Shown: positions 7,155-16,299, counted from the first letter of the stretch. The stretch is 58,249 nt of DNA from Rhodoferax sp. (GCF_028689305.1 NZ_JAQTWM010000013.1:1-58249); one strand, 5' to 3'. Notes: generated by a model not told the origin, from the sequence alone. Numbers and translations are program-made.

Positions 7155-8540
7155 TCACCCGGCCAGCGCCACGATCCGGTGCGCCTTGCCGCTGCGCCCG
7201 CGCGGCATGGTTTGCCCCAGCTCCGCCAGCAGCTTGATGGGTTGGAGTTCCTGCGCGGTGGCCAGCTGTTTCAGCGCAGCGCGGCAGCGTTTCACGGCGG
7301 CGGCCCCCTCCGGTCCCTGGAGCGGCAGCCGCAGCAACAGTGTCTGGGCGTCCTGCTGGCGCAACTGGAAGTCACACACCCCGGCCTCTTCCAGCACCGT
7401 GGTCAGTGCCAGCGGCAGCAGCGTCACCAGGCGGCCGCTCTGGCCCGCCATGCGCAGCGGGTCGTCACGGCGGCCGCGCACCTCCAGCACCGGCAGGGTG
7501 CAGCCACAGGTGCAGGGTTCGCGGTGCAGCGTGATCTGGTCGCCCAGGTCGTAACGGATCAGCGGCTGCACATGGTTGGCCAGGTTGGTCAGCAGCGTGG
7601 AGTAGGACAGCACCCCGGGCGGCACGGGTCGCCCGCGCTCGTCCACCGACTCCAGGATCACCCAGTCGGCGTTGACATGCAGCTGCCCATGACCACACTC
7701 CCAGGCGATGGACAAGAACTCCGACGCACCATAACTGTTGCGCACGGTACAGCCCAGTGCCCGTGTGACACAACGGCGCACGGTCGCGCTCAGGGTCTCG
7801 CCACCGGTCCAGACCTCCTGCGGCGCAAACTGCAGCGCACCGTGGTTGGCCTCGTCGCTCAGCATGGCGGCAACGGTGGGATAGGTGGCGATCACGGTGG
7901 GCCGGAAAGCATTGAGCCCGTCCACCAATGCCCGGGTGGACTGCATGATCGAAAAACAGCGCACCGGCAACGGCAGCCACGGGTTGAGCCGCTGCAGTCG
8001 CTGCATGGTCACAAAGCTGGCGAAATGCCCGTTGGTCACGCCGACAAAAGCGATGCGCTCGGTCAGCATCATGGGGTCCAGCCAGCGCTGCGTGGGGCGG
8101 GGTGAATGGCGCCGCAACATCTCCAGCGCGTCATACACGGCCATGGCCCGCGCGTCCTGCACAAAAATGCCCGGCTGGTGGCTGCTGCCTGAGCTCTCCC
8201 ACACCAGGTATTGGCCCAGATAAGGCTCACCGACGCGCTGCGCATCGGCGGTGAAGGCCTGCAAGCCGGCCAGGGTGAGCCGCGGGTCTGTCACCCAGTC
8301 ATCAAACCGGGCCATCAGCTGATGCCGGGTCACTGGCGGCAACAAGCCCAGCGGCGTGACGCCGGGCAGGATAGCGCGCAAGTGCTCGCGGTAAAAGCGG
8401 GAGTCACGCCGCGCCGTCAGCAGCAGCGCCTCCAGCCGCTCACGCTGACGCACCGCCAACGCCAGCGCCGTGGTGCGTGCGCTGACCAGAACGTCCAGCG
8501 ATGTGGTACCTAAACGCAGCGGGTCAAACACAGGCATCAT
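7155..8540 (-). CDS. PaaK/F390-synthetase-like adenylate-forming enzyme
   Basis: 461 aa from the double ATG at 8540/8537. The protein resembles phenylacetate-CoA ligase and coenzyme F390 synthetase relatives, which activate a carboxylate with ATP. Visible features are a Ser/Gly-rich nucleotide loop 'VWESSGSSHQPGIF', 'VWTGGETLSATVRR', 'VRNSYGASEFLSIAWEC' (the YGxxE adenine-binding motif), 'PLIRYDLGDQI' (the Asp that contacts ribose), and a CTCGC cluster just after. The substrate is unknown. It is transcribed away from phaC, with 90 bp between the two starts, so a shared control region is possible. No partner carrier protein or reductase lies beside it. Confidence 0.75.
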   Translation of the reverse strand: MMPVFDPLRLGTTSLDVLVSARTTALALAVRQRERLEALLLTARRDSRFYREHLRAILPGVTPLGLLPPVTRHQLMARFDDWVTDPRLTLAGLQAFTADAQRVGEPYLGQYLVWESSGSSHQPGIFVQDARAMAVYDALEMLRRHSPRPTQRWLDPMMLTERIAFVGVTNGHFASFVTMQRLQRLNPWLPLPVRCFSIMQSTRALVDGLNAFRPTVIATYPTVAAMLSDEANHGALQFAPQEVWTGGETLSATVRRCVTRALGCTVRNSYGASEFLSIAWECGHGQLHVNADWVILESVDERGRPVPPGVLSYSTLLTNLANHVQPLIRYDLGDQITLHREPCTCGCTLPVLEVRGRRDDPLRMAGQSGRLVTLLPLALTTVLEEAGVCDFQLRQQDAQTLLLRLPLQGPEGAAAVKRCRAALKQLATAQELQPIKLLAELGQTMPRGRSGKAHRIVALAG

Positions 8541-8630
8541 AAGGCGCCAAAAAACATGACATTGGTCAATATAGAAATGGGCACAACCGATAGGATAGAT
8601 GCCATCAGTTTTACTCCACAAGGACGCGCC

Positions 8631-10397
8631 ATGTCCACCACAAATGACAAAGCCATCGCAGTCAACACCCCTGCGCTTGCCAGCGAAACGCCCACCCAGC
8701 ATCTGGACCGGCTGGTGCACGCGGCCATCGCCCCCGTCTCAGGCGGACTGTCCCCCGTCGCCCTGGCCCTGGCCACTGTCGACTGGGCCTGGCACCTGGG
8801 GGTGTCGCCCGGGCGCCAGCTTGAGTTGACCGCCTTGGCCTGGCGCCTGGGTCAGGACACGCTGCAACACGATGCCTCGCCAGACGATGCCAGCCATCCT
8901 GATGACGACCCGCGTTTTCGCCACGAAGCCTGGGCCAACTGGCCCTTCAGCCAGATCCGCACCGGTTTTCGCAATACCGAAACCTTCTGGCGCGAAGCCG
9001 CCACGGTACCCGGCATGACCGCCCACCATGCCCACATGACCCAGTTCTTTGCCAAGCAGTGGCTGGGCATGCTGGCGCCCGCCAACTGGCTGCCCACCAA
9101 CCCGGTGGTGCTGCAGGACGTGGCCGAGTCCAACGGCGCGCACCTGCTTAAAGGCCTGCAAAACTGGTTCAGTGATGTCTCGGGCGTGCCCGCCCCCGAG
9201 GCCGACGCACCGGCGCAGCAGTATCTGGTGGGCCGCGACGTGGCCATCACGCCGGGTAAGGTGGTGTTTCGCAACCACCTGATCGAATTGCTCCGTTATG
9301 AAGCGCAGACCGACAAGGTTCACCCCGAGCCGGTGCTGATCGTGCCGTCCTGGATCATGAAGTACTACATCCTGGACCTGTCGCCCCACAACTCGCTGGT
9401 GCGTTACCTGGTTGAACAGGGCCACACGGTGTACATGCTGTCGTGGCGCAACCCCGACGCCTCGGACCATGACCTGACCATGGACGATTACCTGCGCCTG
9501 GGCATCATTGACGCGCTGCACACCGTGGGGGAACTCAGCGGCATGCAGCATGGTGTCCATGCCATGGGCTACTGCCTGGGCGGCACGCTGATGGCCATAG
9601 CCGCCACACTGGGCCGGCGCGGCGGCATGTCGGACTACGCCAGGATGCCCGAGATCGCCACCCTGTCCCTGCTGGCCGCGCAGACCGATTTCTCCCAGCC
9701 AGGCGAGCTGGGTCTGTTCATCGATGAGAGTCAGCTGGCCTTCCTGGAAGACGTGACCCGCGCCAAGGGTTACCTCACCGGCAAACAGATGGCAGGTTCG
9801 TTCCAGTTTCTGCACTCCCGCGACCTGGTCTGGACCCGGCGCATGAACGAGTACCTGATGGGCGAACGCGAGCATCCCAACGACCTGATGGCCTGGAACG
9901 CCGACACCACCCGCCTGCCGGCCCGCATGCACCGCGAGTACCTGACCTCGCTCTACCTCAACAACGCCCTGGCCAGCAGCGCCTACCAGGTCAGGGGCCG
10001 CGGCGTGTCCCTGTCCGACATCCGCATGCCGGTGTTCATGGTTGGCACCCAGCGTGACCACGTCTCGCCCTGGCAGTCGGTCTACAAGCTGCACCACCTG
10101 TGTGACGCCGAGATCACTTTTGTGCTGACCAGCGGCGGCCACAACGCCGGCATCATCTCCGAGCCCGGCCACAAGAATCGCAGCTACCAGATGCAGACCC
10201 GTGCCGCCCACAGCGCCTGGGTCGGGCATCAGGAATGGGCGCAGCAGGCCCCCCGGTTTGAAGGTTCATGGTGGCCGGCCTGGCAACAATGGCTGGCAGC
10301 CCACTCAGGCCGCAAGGTCGCGGCGCGGCCCATTCCGGCCAAAGCCGTGTTGTGCGACGCCCCCGGCACCTACGTGCTGCAACGTTATCAGGACTGA
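8631..10397 (+). CDS. phaC: Class I-type poly(3-hydroxyalkanoate) synthase
   Basis: Polymerises (R)-3-hydroxyacyl-CoA into storage granules and acts at the granule surface. 588 aa, the usual class I length. The lipase-like box is 'HAMGYCLGGTLM' with nucleophile Cys at about residue 315. The catalytic Asp lies in 'GTQRDHVSPW' and the His in 'TSGGHNAGI'. The N-terminal PhaC domain (NWLPTNPVVLQ, VVFRN-LIELLRY) precedes the alpha/beta hydrolase core. The start at 8631 has AAGGA six bases upstream; an earlier in-frame ATG at 8556 does not. No phaA, phaB or phasin gene is next to it. Its end overlaps the convergent tautomerase gene by 10 bp. Confidence 0.93.
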   Translation: MSTTNDKAIAVNTPALASETPTQHLDRLVHAAIAPVSGGLSPVALALATVDWAWHLGVSPGRQLELTALAWRLGQDTLQHDASPDDASHPDDDPRFRHEAWANWPFSQIRTGFRNTETFWREAATVPGMTAHHAHMTQFFAKQWLGMLAPANWLPTNPVVLQDVAESNGAHLLKGLQNWFSDVSGVPAPEADAPAQQYLVGRDVAITPGKVVFRNHLIELLRYEAQTDKVHPEPVLIVPSWIMKYYILDLSPHNSLVRYLVEQGHTVYMLSWRNPDASDHDLTMDDYLRLGIIDALHTVGELSGMQHGVHAMGYCLGGTLMAIAATLGRRGGMSDYARMPEIATLSLLAAQTDFSQPGELGLFIDESQLAFLEDVTRAKGYLTGKQMAGSFQFLHSRDLVWTRRMNEYLMGEREHPNDLMAWNADTTRLPARMHREYLTSLYLNNALASSAYQVRGRGVSLSDIRMPVFMVGTQRDHVSPWQSVYKLHHLCDAEITFVLTSGGHNAGIISEPGHKNRSYQMQTRAAHSAWVGHQEWAQQAPRFEGSWWPAWQQWLAAHSGRKVAARPIPAKAVLCDAPGTYVLQRYQD

Positions 10398-10609
10398 GCG
10401 GGCACCGGGCTGCCCAAACGGCGCCGCTCTGTGACCGTCTCGCCACCGATGCCCCAGTTGTCGGTGTCCACCTCATCAATCACCACCACCGTGGTCTGCG
10501 GGTTCTTGCCCAGGACGTCAACCAGCAAGCGGGTCGCACCCGCGATGAGGGCCGCCTTCTGCTGCGGCGTTACAGCTTCGCGGGTGATTTTGATATTGAC
10601 GTAAGGCAT
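10388..10609 (-). CDS. 4-oxalocrotonate tautomerase family protein
   Basis: 73 aa. It begins MPYVNIKIT, so after methionine removal Pro1 is the catalytic base typical of these tautomerases. Later 'VVVIDEVDTDNWGIGGE' matches the family's active-site strand and C-terminal hairpin. Such enzymes form small oligomers and isomerise unsaturated keto acids or related compounds; the substrate is not deducible here. The start lies inside the 3' end of the EamA transporter gene (40-bp overlap), so translation is probably coupled. Confidence 0.85.
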   Translation of the reverse strand: MPYVNIKITREAVTPQQKAALIAGATRLLVDVLGKNPQTTVVVIDEVDTDNWGIGGETVTERRRLGSPVPAQS

Positions 10610-11517
10610 GACGGATTTCCTGGTTTGACAACAGGTTTGCGGTTGCCCAGCCACGCCCCGAGGCAAACCAGCCCCAGACCAGCCAGCACCCAAAGGGACA
10701 GTGCTTCCCCCAGCAGCGGCACGGCGGCGATGCCGGCCAGCGCCGGCACCAAGGCCATCAACATGCCCAGACGTGTCGGGCCGATGAGTGCCACGGTACG
10801 CACATACAGCAGCATCTGGAGGATGGTGACCACCAGGCCCTGGTAGACCGACTGCAGGGCAATATCCCCCCACGGGGCCAGCGCCAGTTGTTTGGGCAGC
10901 GCCAGCAGGTAAATCGGCAGATACACCAGGGCGGTCAGCAGCGTCACCCCCAGCGTGGCGTCCCAGGGCGACACCGCCCAGCGCCGCAACAGCACCGAGT
11001 AACAGGCCCAGCAGGCGGCAGCGCCCACCATCAGCAAGTCACCCTGAAACACGGCGCGGTTGCCCAGGAAAACATCCACCGCCAGACAGGCCACCCCACC
11101 GGCAATGATGGCCAGGCCGCGCTGGCGTGTGGCATGAGGCACCTCGCCCAGCAGCCACCACGCCACCAGGGCGACGGCAAAAGGCTGCAAGCCCGGCAGC
11201 AGCACAGCGGCATGGGCGGCCGGCGCCAGCTTGAAACTGGCAAAGGCCAGCACCGCATAAGCCAGCCCGCCCATGGCAGCCAGCAACCACAGCCGCCGAT
11301 CCATCAAAACCACCCGGCGTCGGAACCACCAGAACGGCAACAACACACCGGCAGCCGTCAGGTAGCGGATGGCAATGACGTCCCATGATGTCAGCTGGCT
11401 GACGCCACCGACCCGCGAGACCAGGATGAAGCCGGTCCAGATCGCCACCACCAGCGCCGCATAAAGGTAGCCCTTCAGGGGTGGATGGTGCGCGTGGTGG
11501 TGTGTGGCAGAACTCAT
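10570..11517 (-). CDS. EamA/DMT family membrane transporter
   Basis: 315 aa with about ten hydrophobic helices in two homologous halves, the DMT fold. The first helix is 'YLYAALVVAIWTGFILVSR', where the W-x-x-x-F/x-x-R signature of EamA proteins is visible. A His-rich N-terminal tail (THHHAHHPP) could bind metal or be incidental. It probably exports an amino acid or metabolite. The gene is divergent from a LysR gene 73 bp away, the usual arrangement for a regulator and its target, and shares a transcript with the tautomerase gene. Confidence 0.85.
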   Translation of the reverse strand: MSSATHHHAHHPPLKGYLYAALVVAIWTGFILVSRVGGVSQLTSWDVIAIRYLTAAGVLLPFWWFRRRVVLMDRRLWLLAAMGGLAYAVLAFASFKLAPAAHAAVLLPGLQPFAVALVAWWLLGEVPHATRQRGLAIIAGGVACLAVDVFLGNRAVFQGDLLMVGAAACWACYSVLLRRWAVSPWDATLGVTLLTALVYLPIYLLALPKQLALAPWGDIALQSVYQGLVVTILQMLLYVRTVALIGPTRLGMLMALVPALAGIAAVPLLGEALSLWVLAGLGLVCLGAWLGNRKPVVKPGNPSCLTSISKSPAKL

Positions 11518-11590
11518 GCGTCAACTGTAGAGTTGCTTTTCATTCTTGTAAACTGAATAATCATGAACATGTTGTTTTGTTTTAGAGAAC

Positions 11591-12448
11591 ATGAATTTTT
11601 CTGACCTGAAGGTGTTTCGTGCCGTGGCCCTGGCCGGCGGCATCACACGGGCCGCCGAGCAGCTGCACCGTGTGCCCTCGAACGTGACCACCCGGCTGCG
11701 CCTGCTGGAGGCTGATCTCGGCACCCCGCTTTTTCTGCGCCACAACAAGCGCCTGTCGATCACGCCGGCCGGTCAGTTGTTGCTGGGCTACGCCGAGCGC
11801 ATCCTCAGCCTGGCACAGGAAGCCCGCGACGCCATGCAGGACCCCGCGCCGCGCGGGGCGCTGCGGGTTGGCACCATGGAAAGCACGGCGGCCACCCGGC
11901 TGCCCGGTCCGCTGGCCGAATTCCACCGGCTCTACCCACAGGTGACGCTGGAACTCAGCACCGGCCCAACGCGGCCACTGGTGGCGCAGGTGCTCGCTGG
12001 TGAGCTGGACGCGGCGTTGGTGGCCGACCCCGCCACCGACGAGCGGCTGGCGTCGCTCCAGGTGTTTACCGAGGAACTGGTGCTGGTGGCCGAAGCCGGC
12101 CAACCCGCCATCCGGTCGCCCAAGGACGTACGGCAGTCCACCATGCTGGCCTTTGGCAGCGGCTGCACATACCGGCGCCGGCTGGAGGCGTGGTTCGCAG
12201 CCGGCGGGGTCAACCCGCAGAGAATTGTCGAGCTGTCTTCTTACCATGCCATCCTGGGCTGTGCCGTGGCCGGCATGGGTGTGGCGCTGCTGCCACGCGG
12301 TCTGCTGGAGATCTTTCCGCAGCGTGAACGCCTCAGCGTTCACGCCTTGCCCGCCGCCTTGGGGCGCACCCACACGCAGCTGGTGTGGCGCAAGGGTGCA
12401 CCATCGAGCAATGTGGTGGCGCTGGCGCAAATCCTGCAGGCGCCCTGA
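11591..12448 (+). CDS. LysR family transcriptional regulator
   Basis: 285 aa. The N-terminal winged helix is MNFSDLKVFRAVALAGG, ITRAAEQLHRVPSNVTTRLR and LLEADLGTPLF; the effector domain follows from about residue 88 (GALRVGTMESTAATRLPGPL). The sequence resembles PtrR/CysB-like regulators of exporters, in which the recognition helix reads 'VPSNVTTRI'. The divergent EamA gene is the likely target. The 73-bp gap is AT-rich and contains TTCATTCTTGTAAACTGAA, a dyad with a LysR-like T-N-A spacing. Confidence 0.9.
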   Translation: MNFSDLKVFRAVALAGGITRAAEQLHRVPSNVTTRLRLLEADLGTPLFLRHNKRLSITPAGQLLLGYAERILSLAQEARDAMQDPAPRGALRVGTMESTAATRLPGPLAEFHRLYPQVTLELSTGPTRPLVAQVLAGELDAALVADPATDERLASLQVFTEELVLVAEAGQPAIRSPKDVRQSTMLAFGSGCTYRRRLEAWFAAGGVNPQRIVELSSYHAILGCAVAGMGVALLPRGLLEIFPQRERLSVHALPAALGRTHTQLVWRKGAPSSNVVALAQILQAP

Positions 12449-12480
12449 ACCCATCGGCCGCCAGCCATCACTCGTTCGCA

Positions 12481-12541
12481 TTCGCTATATTTAATATAGC
12501 AACATCTGCTGATTTGATCCGGGCTGAGGCCTGATTTTCTG
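12481..12541 (+). repeat. Interspersed repeat, copy 7
   Basis: TTCGCTATATTTAATATAGC stem, then GATTTGATCCGGGCTGAGGC and CTGATTTTC. It lies 33 bp after the LysR stop, between that gene and the TetR operon. Confidence 0.65.
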
Positions 12542-12632
12542 ATGAAATCCCCCCATCTGCCCGGTCAGACGGCGCCAACCAGATCGCGCGGCACCATGGT
12601 CGTTGGATGACTGTTGGGTTTCATAAAGAATA

Positions 12633-12679
12633 TTTACTATCTTTTAAAATGATTGAAATTAAATTTAAAAGATAGTAAA
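12633..12679 (+). promoter_or_regulatory. Long perfect inverted repeat upstream of tetR-type gene (probable operator)
   Basis: Two 16-bp arms, TTTACTATCTTTTAAA at 12633-12648 and its exact complement at 12664-12679, are separated by 15 AT-rich bases and end eight bases before the regulator's ATG. Each arm carries ACTATCTTTT. The position over the start of transcription or translation fits an autoregulatory TetR operator. A hairpin in the leader RNA is possible as well. It does not end in a T-run after the second arm, so a simple terminator is less likely. Confidence 0.6.
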
Positions 12680-12687
12680 GTTCGTTT

Positions 12688-13443
12688 ATGCGCACCACCA
12701 AAACCCAACAAGCCCAAAACCAGCGCCTGCTGATCCGCACTGCGGTTGACCTGATGACCCAGCAGGGGTTTGACGGCACCACCATGAAACAGATCGCCCG
12801 CACCGCCGGGCTGGGTGATGCCACCATCTACAAATACTTTCCCACCAAAGAAAAACTGGTGCTGGCCTACTTTGAGCAAGCCATTGGTGATGCCCTCACC
12901 CGCATGGCCAAAACCAAGGGGCTGGCGGGTTTTGGCCTGCAAGAACGTATGCAGTTGCTGATGGACTGCGTTCTGGATGAGTTGCTGGCCGACCGTGAAT
13001 TTGTCGCCCTGGTTTATCAGCTGGTCGGGCGTTTGCCGCTGTCGCTGCTCAGTGAGGCCCTGCCCGGCAAAGCCGCGCTGCAAACCGCTTATGCCGAGAT
13101 GTTGGACGCCGCAGAAGCTTCTGGCGAGATCCCTCCTTGCGGCTTCAAGGGCAGCCTGGCGGGTTTGCTGGCCGACTCGGTCTACGCCGTCATCAGCCAC
13201 TGGCTGCGCGACAGTTCCGACCAATTTGCCCACACCACGCAGCTGGTCGACATGGGCCTGGGGGTGCTGGTGCTGGCGCTGCGCAGCGGTCTGATCGACA
13301 AGCTGCTGGCGCTGGGTGGTTTTGTGCTGCGCAGCCAGCTCACCCGTCTGCTGCAAGACGGCAACGGCCTGACCAGCCTGATGCAACTGGCGCGCCAGGG
13401 TCTGCAAAACGCCGCCAATGCCACGCCAAAGGCCCCAGCATGA
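12688..13443 (+). CDS. TetR family transcriptional regulator
   Basis: 251 aa, somewhat long for the family. The N-terminal helix-turn-helix is clear: 'LLIRTAVDLMTQQGFDGTT', 'MKQIARTAGLGDATIYKYF', 'PTKEKLVLAYF'. The C-terminal ligand domain ends in a stretch rich in Leu and Gln (VLRSQLTRLLQDGNGL). It is the first gene of a three-gene operon, with its stop overlapping the next start (ATGA), and it probably controls that operon through the 16-bp inverted repeat just upstream. Confidence 0.9.
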   Translation: MRTTKTQQAQNQRLLIRTAVDLMTQQGFDGTTMKQIARTAGLGDATIYKYFPTKEKLVLAYFEQAIGDALTRMAKTKGLAGFGLQERMQLLMDCVLDELLADREFVALVYQLVGRLPLSLLSEALPGKAALQTAYAEMLDAAEASGEIPPCGFKGSLAGLLADSVYAVISHWLRDSSDQFAHTTQLVDMGLGVLVLALRSGLIDKLLALGGFVLRSQLTRLLQDGNGLTSLMQLARQGLQNAANATPKAPA

Positions 13444-13979
13444 ACACCACCAACATCGCCCGGCAAGCCCTGCCCGAGCACAGCCACATTGCCAGCCAGA
13501 CCCCAGGCGCTGACTTTGCCGACTGTTATTGTTTTGCCGACCCCTGCCCCGACGCCAGCGCCATGGCCACCTACCTGGCCGTCATGGGCCGCACCCCGCG
13601 CTGGATGGATTTTTTGATGGCCGTGCGCAACCGGGTGGTGCGGCTGGCGGGGCTGAAACACCTGGACGCAGACCAAGCCTCCCTCAGCGCCAAACCCGCC
13701 AGCAGCTATCGGGTCGGTGAACGGGTGGGCATTTTCAGCCTGATCCACATGGCCGAAGACGAGGTGATCGTCTGCGACGACGACAAGCACCTGCGTGTGC
13801 AGCTGTCGGTCTACAAACACAAGGTGCAGGACCGGCCCATGGTCTCGGTCAGCACCGTGGTGCACAACCACAACCGGCTGGGCCGTCTCTACATGGCGGT
13901 GGTTGGGCCGGTGCACCAGCGCATTGTGCCGATCATGCTCAAGCAGGTGTTGCATGCCCCAAGCACCACGCACCGGTAA
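13440..13979 (+). CDS. DUF2867 family protein
   Basis: 179 aa. The start ATG overlaps the tetR-type stop codon. The sequence has the DUF2867 pattern: 'HSHIASQTPGADFADCYCF' near the front, 'WMDFLMAVRNRVVRLAGLK', 'ERVGIFSLIHMAEDEVIVCD', 'DKHLRVQLSVYK', and the closing 'VVHNHNRLGRLYMAVVGPVH' with 'RIVPIMLKQVL'. Such proteins have a START-like beta-rich fold and unknown ligands. Its partner in this operon is a UbiB-like kinase, which would suit a lipid or quinone-related role, but that is inference only. Confidence 0.75.
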   Translation: MNTTNIARQALPEHSHIASQTPGADFADCYCFADPCPDASAMATYLAVMGRTPRWMDFLMAVRNRVVRLAGLKHLDADQASLSAKPASSYRVGERVGIFSLIHMAEDEVIVCDDDKHLRVQLSVYKHKVQDRPMVSVSTVVHNHNRLGRLYMAVVGPVHQRIVPIMLKQVLHAPSTTHR

Positions 13980-15378
13980 GCTGGCCCGCAGCGCCGTGGT
14001 CGGCGTAGCGGTGGCGCGTGCCGGTGTGGCGCAGCTGGCACATTCAGCCCGGCAACGGGTGCAAGCCACCCCGACCAACACCGAAGCGCACGATGAGGCG
14101 CTGGGCCGCATTGCCTTTCAGGCGCTCAACCAGCTCAAAGGTGTGGCGCTGAAAGCCTCACAGCTGCTGAGCATGGACATCGGGCTGCTGCCCGAAGCCA
14201 TGCGCCAGCAACTGGCCCGTGCCCACTACCAGGCCACGCCGCTGAACCGGGCACTGGTGCTCAAGCTGCTGCGCCAGGAGTTTGGCCAGGGGCCGGACGA
14301 CTTGTTTGCCCAGTTCGAGCCCCAGGCCTTTGCCGCCGCCAGCCTGGGCCAGGTGCACGCCGCCACGCTGCACACGGGGGAAGACGTGGCCGTCAAGCTG
14401 CAATACCCCGGCATGGCGGCCACCCTGCAAAGCGACCTGCAGTTGCTGCGCTTATTGCTCAGCAGCCTGGGCCAGCACACCACCGCCATGCCCAGCCCGC
14501 AGGTGCTGGAACGCACCCTGGCCGACATCAGCACCACCCTGGCGCAGGAGCTGGACTATGTGCAAGAAGCCAGGCAACTGCAATGGTTTGCCCAACACCT
14601 GCCCAGCCCCTGGCTGGTGGTGCCGCAGCCGGTGCCCAGCCACAGCACGGCGCGGGTGCTCACCATGCACAAGCTGGGCGGTTTGCACCTGGAGGCCTGG
14701 CTGGCCACCCACCCCAGCCAAGCCGAGCGTGACCACTACGGTCAACTGCTGTTTGACTTGTTTCTACACAGCTGCTTCTGTCTGCAACACCTGCAAACCG
14801 ACCCACACCCCGGCAATTTTTTGTTCATGCCCGGTGGCCGGCTCGGTCTGCTTGACTTTGGTTGCACCCGCACGCTTGAGCCGGCGTTTTGCCAGGGCCT
14901 GACCCGCGCCTGGTGCGCCGTGCTGCGCCGCCCCAAAGACACCGCCGCGCTGCAAGCCGCGTACAGCCAGCTCGGCCTGATCGACCCGGCCATGAGCGAG
15001 GCCGTGTTTCTTACCGAGCTGCTGCCCGCGCTGCAAGCCATGCAAGACTGGCAGTGCCTGCCGTTTCGCAGCGCGGTGTATGACTTTGGCCAACTGCCGC
15101 TGCCGCCGCGCCCGGGTGCAGAGCATCGCCAAGTGATGCAACACCTGCAAGCCGTGCCACCCGACCTGCCCTACTTTGACCGGGCGCACCTGGGGCTGGT
15201 TCAGATGCTGCGCAGCATGGGGGCACGGGTGCGCACCGGCAATGCCTGGATTTTTCAGGAGCCAGGCACAAATCCAGTCAACACGACGCCAGCAGCGCCG
15301 GCAAGCGCTGCACCAGGCGGTCAATCACCACCCGCAGGCGCTGGGGCATCACCCGGGCTTGTGGCCAGATGGCGTTGA
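13954..15378 (+). CDS. ABC1/ADCK/UbiB-like atypical kinase
   Basis: 474 aa from the ATG at 13954, inside the end of the DUF2867 gene. The family's marks are present in order: 'LKGVALKASQLLSMD' (the KxGQ motif, here KASQ), 'AAASLGQVHAA' (alanine-rich loop), 'VAVKLQYPG' (ATP-binding Lys), 'DPHPGNFLF' (catalytic loop) and 'LLDFGCT' (metal Asp). Relatives support ubiquinone synthesis or lipid handling through ATPase activity. The last 35 or so residues are a Pro/Ala/Gly-rich tail that lies antisense to the end of the next gene. The natural stop seems to have been lost near 15260. Confidence 0.83.
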   Translation: MPQAPRTGKLARSAVVGVAVARAGVAQLAHSARQRVQATPTNTEAHDEALGRIAFQALNQLKGVALKASQLLSMDIGLLPEAMRQQLARAHYQATPLNRALVLKLLRQEFGQGPDDLFAQFEPQAFAAASLGQVHAATLHTGEDVAVKLQYPGMAATLQSDLQLLRLLLSSLGQHTTAMPSPQVLERTLADISTTLAQELDYVQEARQLQWFAQHLPSPWLVVPQPVPSHSTARVLTMHKLGGLHLEAWLATHPSQAERDHYGQLLFDLFLHSCFCLQHLQTDPHPGNFLFMPGGRLGLLDFGCTRTLEPAFCQGLTRAWCAVLRRPKDTAALQAAYSQLGLIDPAMSEAVFLTELLPALQAMQDWQCLPFRSAVYDFGQLPLPPRPGAEHRQVMQHLQAVPPDLPYFDRAHLGLVQMLRSMGARVRTGNAWIFQEPGTNPVNTTPAAPASAAPGGQSPPAGAGASPGLVARWR

Positions 15379-16198
15379 TCTCATAACCGTAGGGGTACGG
15401 CTCGTCAAATACCCGTACCAGCGCGCCGCTGCGCAGCGCCGGGGCGGCCAGCCAGGTGGGTAGGCGCACCAGCCCCAGTCCGGCCACGCCGGCTTCGGCC
15501 ACCACCTCCAGGCTGTCGCAGGCAAAACGGCTGGTGACCTCGAAGCTCGTGGTTCGCCCAGCCTCATCGGTAAACAACCAGGGCTTGAAGCCGCCATCAC
15601 GTGCGTAGACGATGTAGTTGTGTTGGTCACGCTGGGTCTGCAGTTCGTCCAGGTTGTGCGGATGCGGATGGGCGGCCAGATAAGCGGCTGTCGCGTAGAC
15701 CCCCATCCATTGCCGTCCCAGGGGCCGCGCCGCCAGCAGGCCACTGTCGGCCAACGGGCCGATGCGCAAGGCCAGATCAATACGCTCTTCCAGCAAGTCG
15801 ATACGACGGTCGGTGAACGCCACTTCGACCGACAGTCCCGCATGCTCACGCCCCAATTCCAGCAGCAATGGTGCCACGCAGCGGCGGCCCAGCAGCTCCG
15901 GCATCGACAGGCGCAAATGCCCCACCGGCTCGCTGCGGCCCGCCTCCAGCGCGACGCTGGCTTCGTCCAGTTCGACCAGTGCACGCCGGCAGCGTTCGTA
16001 ATACATCTGGCCATCTTCGGTCAGGCGCTGGCTGCGGGTGGTGCGGTGGAACAGCCGCACACCCAGCCGTGTTTCCAACCTGGCAATGGCCTTGCCCACC
16101 GCTGAGCGACTCAGTTGCAGGCGCTCGCCAGCAGCAGAAAAGCTCCCAGCCTCGACGGTCGCCACAAAGGTGGCAATGCCTTGTAAACGTTCACTCAT
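15278..16198 (-). CDS. LysR family transcriptional regulator
   Basis: 306 aa from MSERLQGIATFV. The winged helix is 'FVATVEAGSFSAAGERLQLS' then 'RSAVGKAIARLETRLGVRLF', and the effector-binding domain follows. It belongs to the common LysR type in which an oxidoreductase is the neighbour: the MDR-family gene at 16300 is divergent, with about 100 bp between them. An upstream GTG at 16240 is open but would add an unlikely leader. The 3' end overlaps the UbiB-like gene by 101 bp tail to tail; the LysR C-terminus looks natural throughout. Confidence 0.9.
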   Translation of the reverse strand: MSERLQGIATFVATVEAGSFSAAGERLQLSRSAVGKAIARLETRLGVRLFHRTTRSQRLTEDGQMYYERCRRALVELDEASVALEAGRSEPVGHLRLSMPELLGRRCVAPLLLELGREHAGLSVEVAFTDRRIDLLEERIDLALRIGPLADSGLLAARPLGRQWMGVYATAAYLAAHPHPHNLDELQTQRDQHNYIVYARDGGFKPWLFTDEAGRTTSFEVTSRFACDSLEVVAEAGVAGLGLVRLPTWLAAPALRSGALVRVFDEPYPYGYEINAIWPQARVMPQRLRVVIDRLVQRLPALLASC

Positions 16199-16299
16199 TG
16201 GTGATATTTTCTCTACATTGAGTTGAATTATTGATGTCACACGGGACTAATTTGCGACATTAGCATAACGTTTCTCCAAAACTTCCACAAGGATCCACC

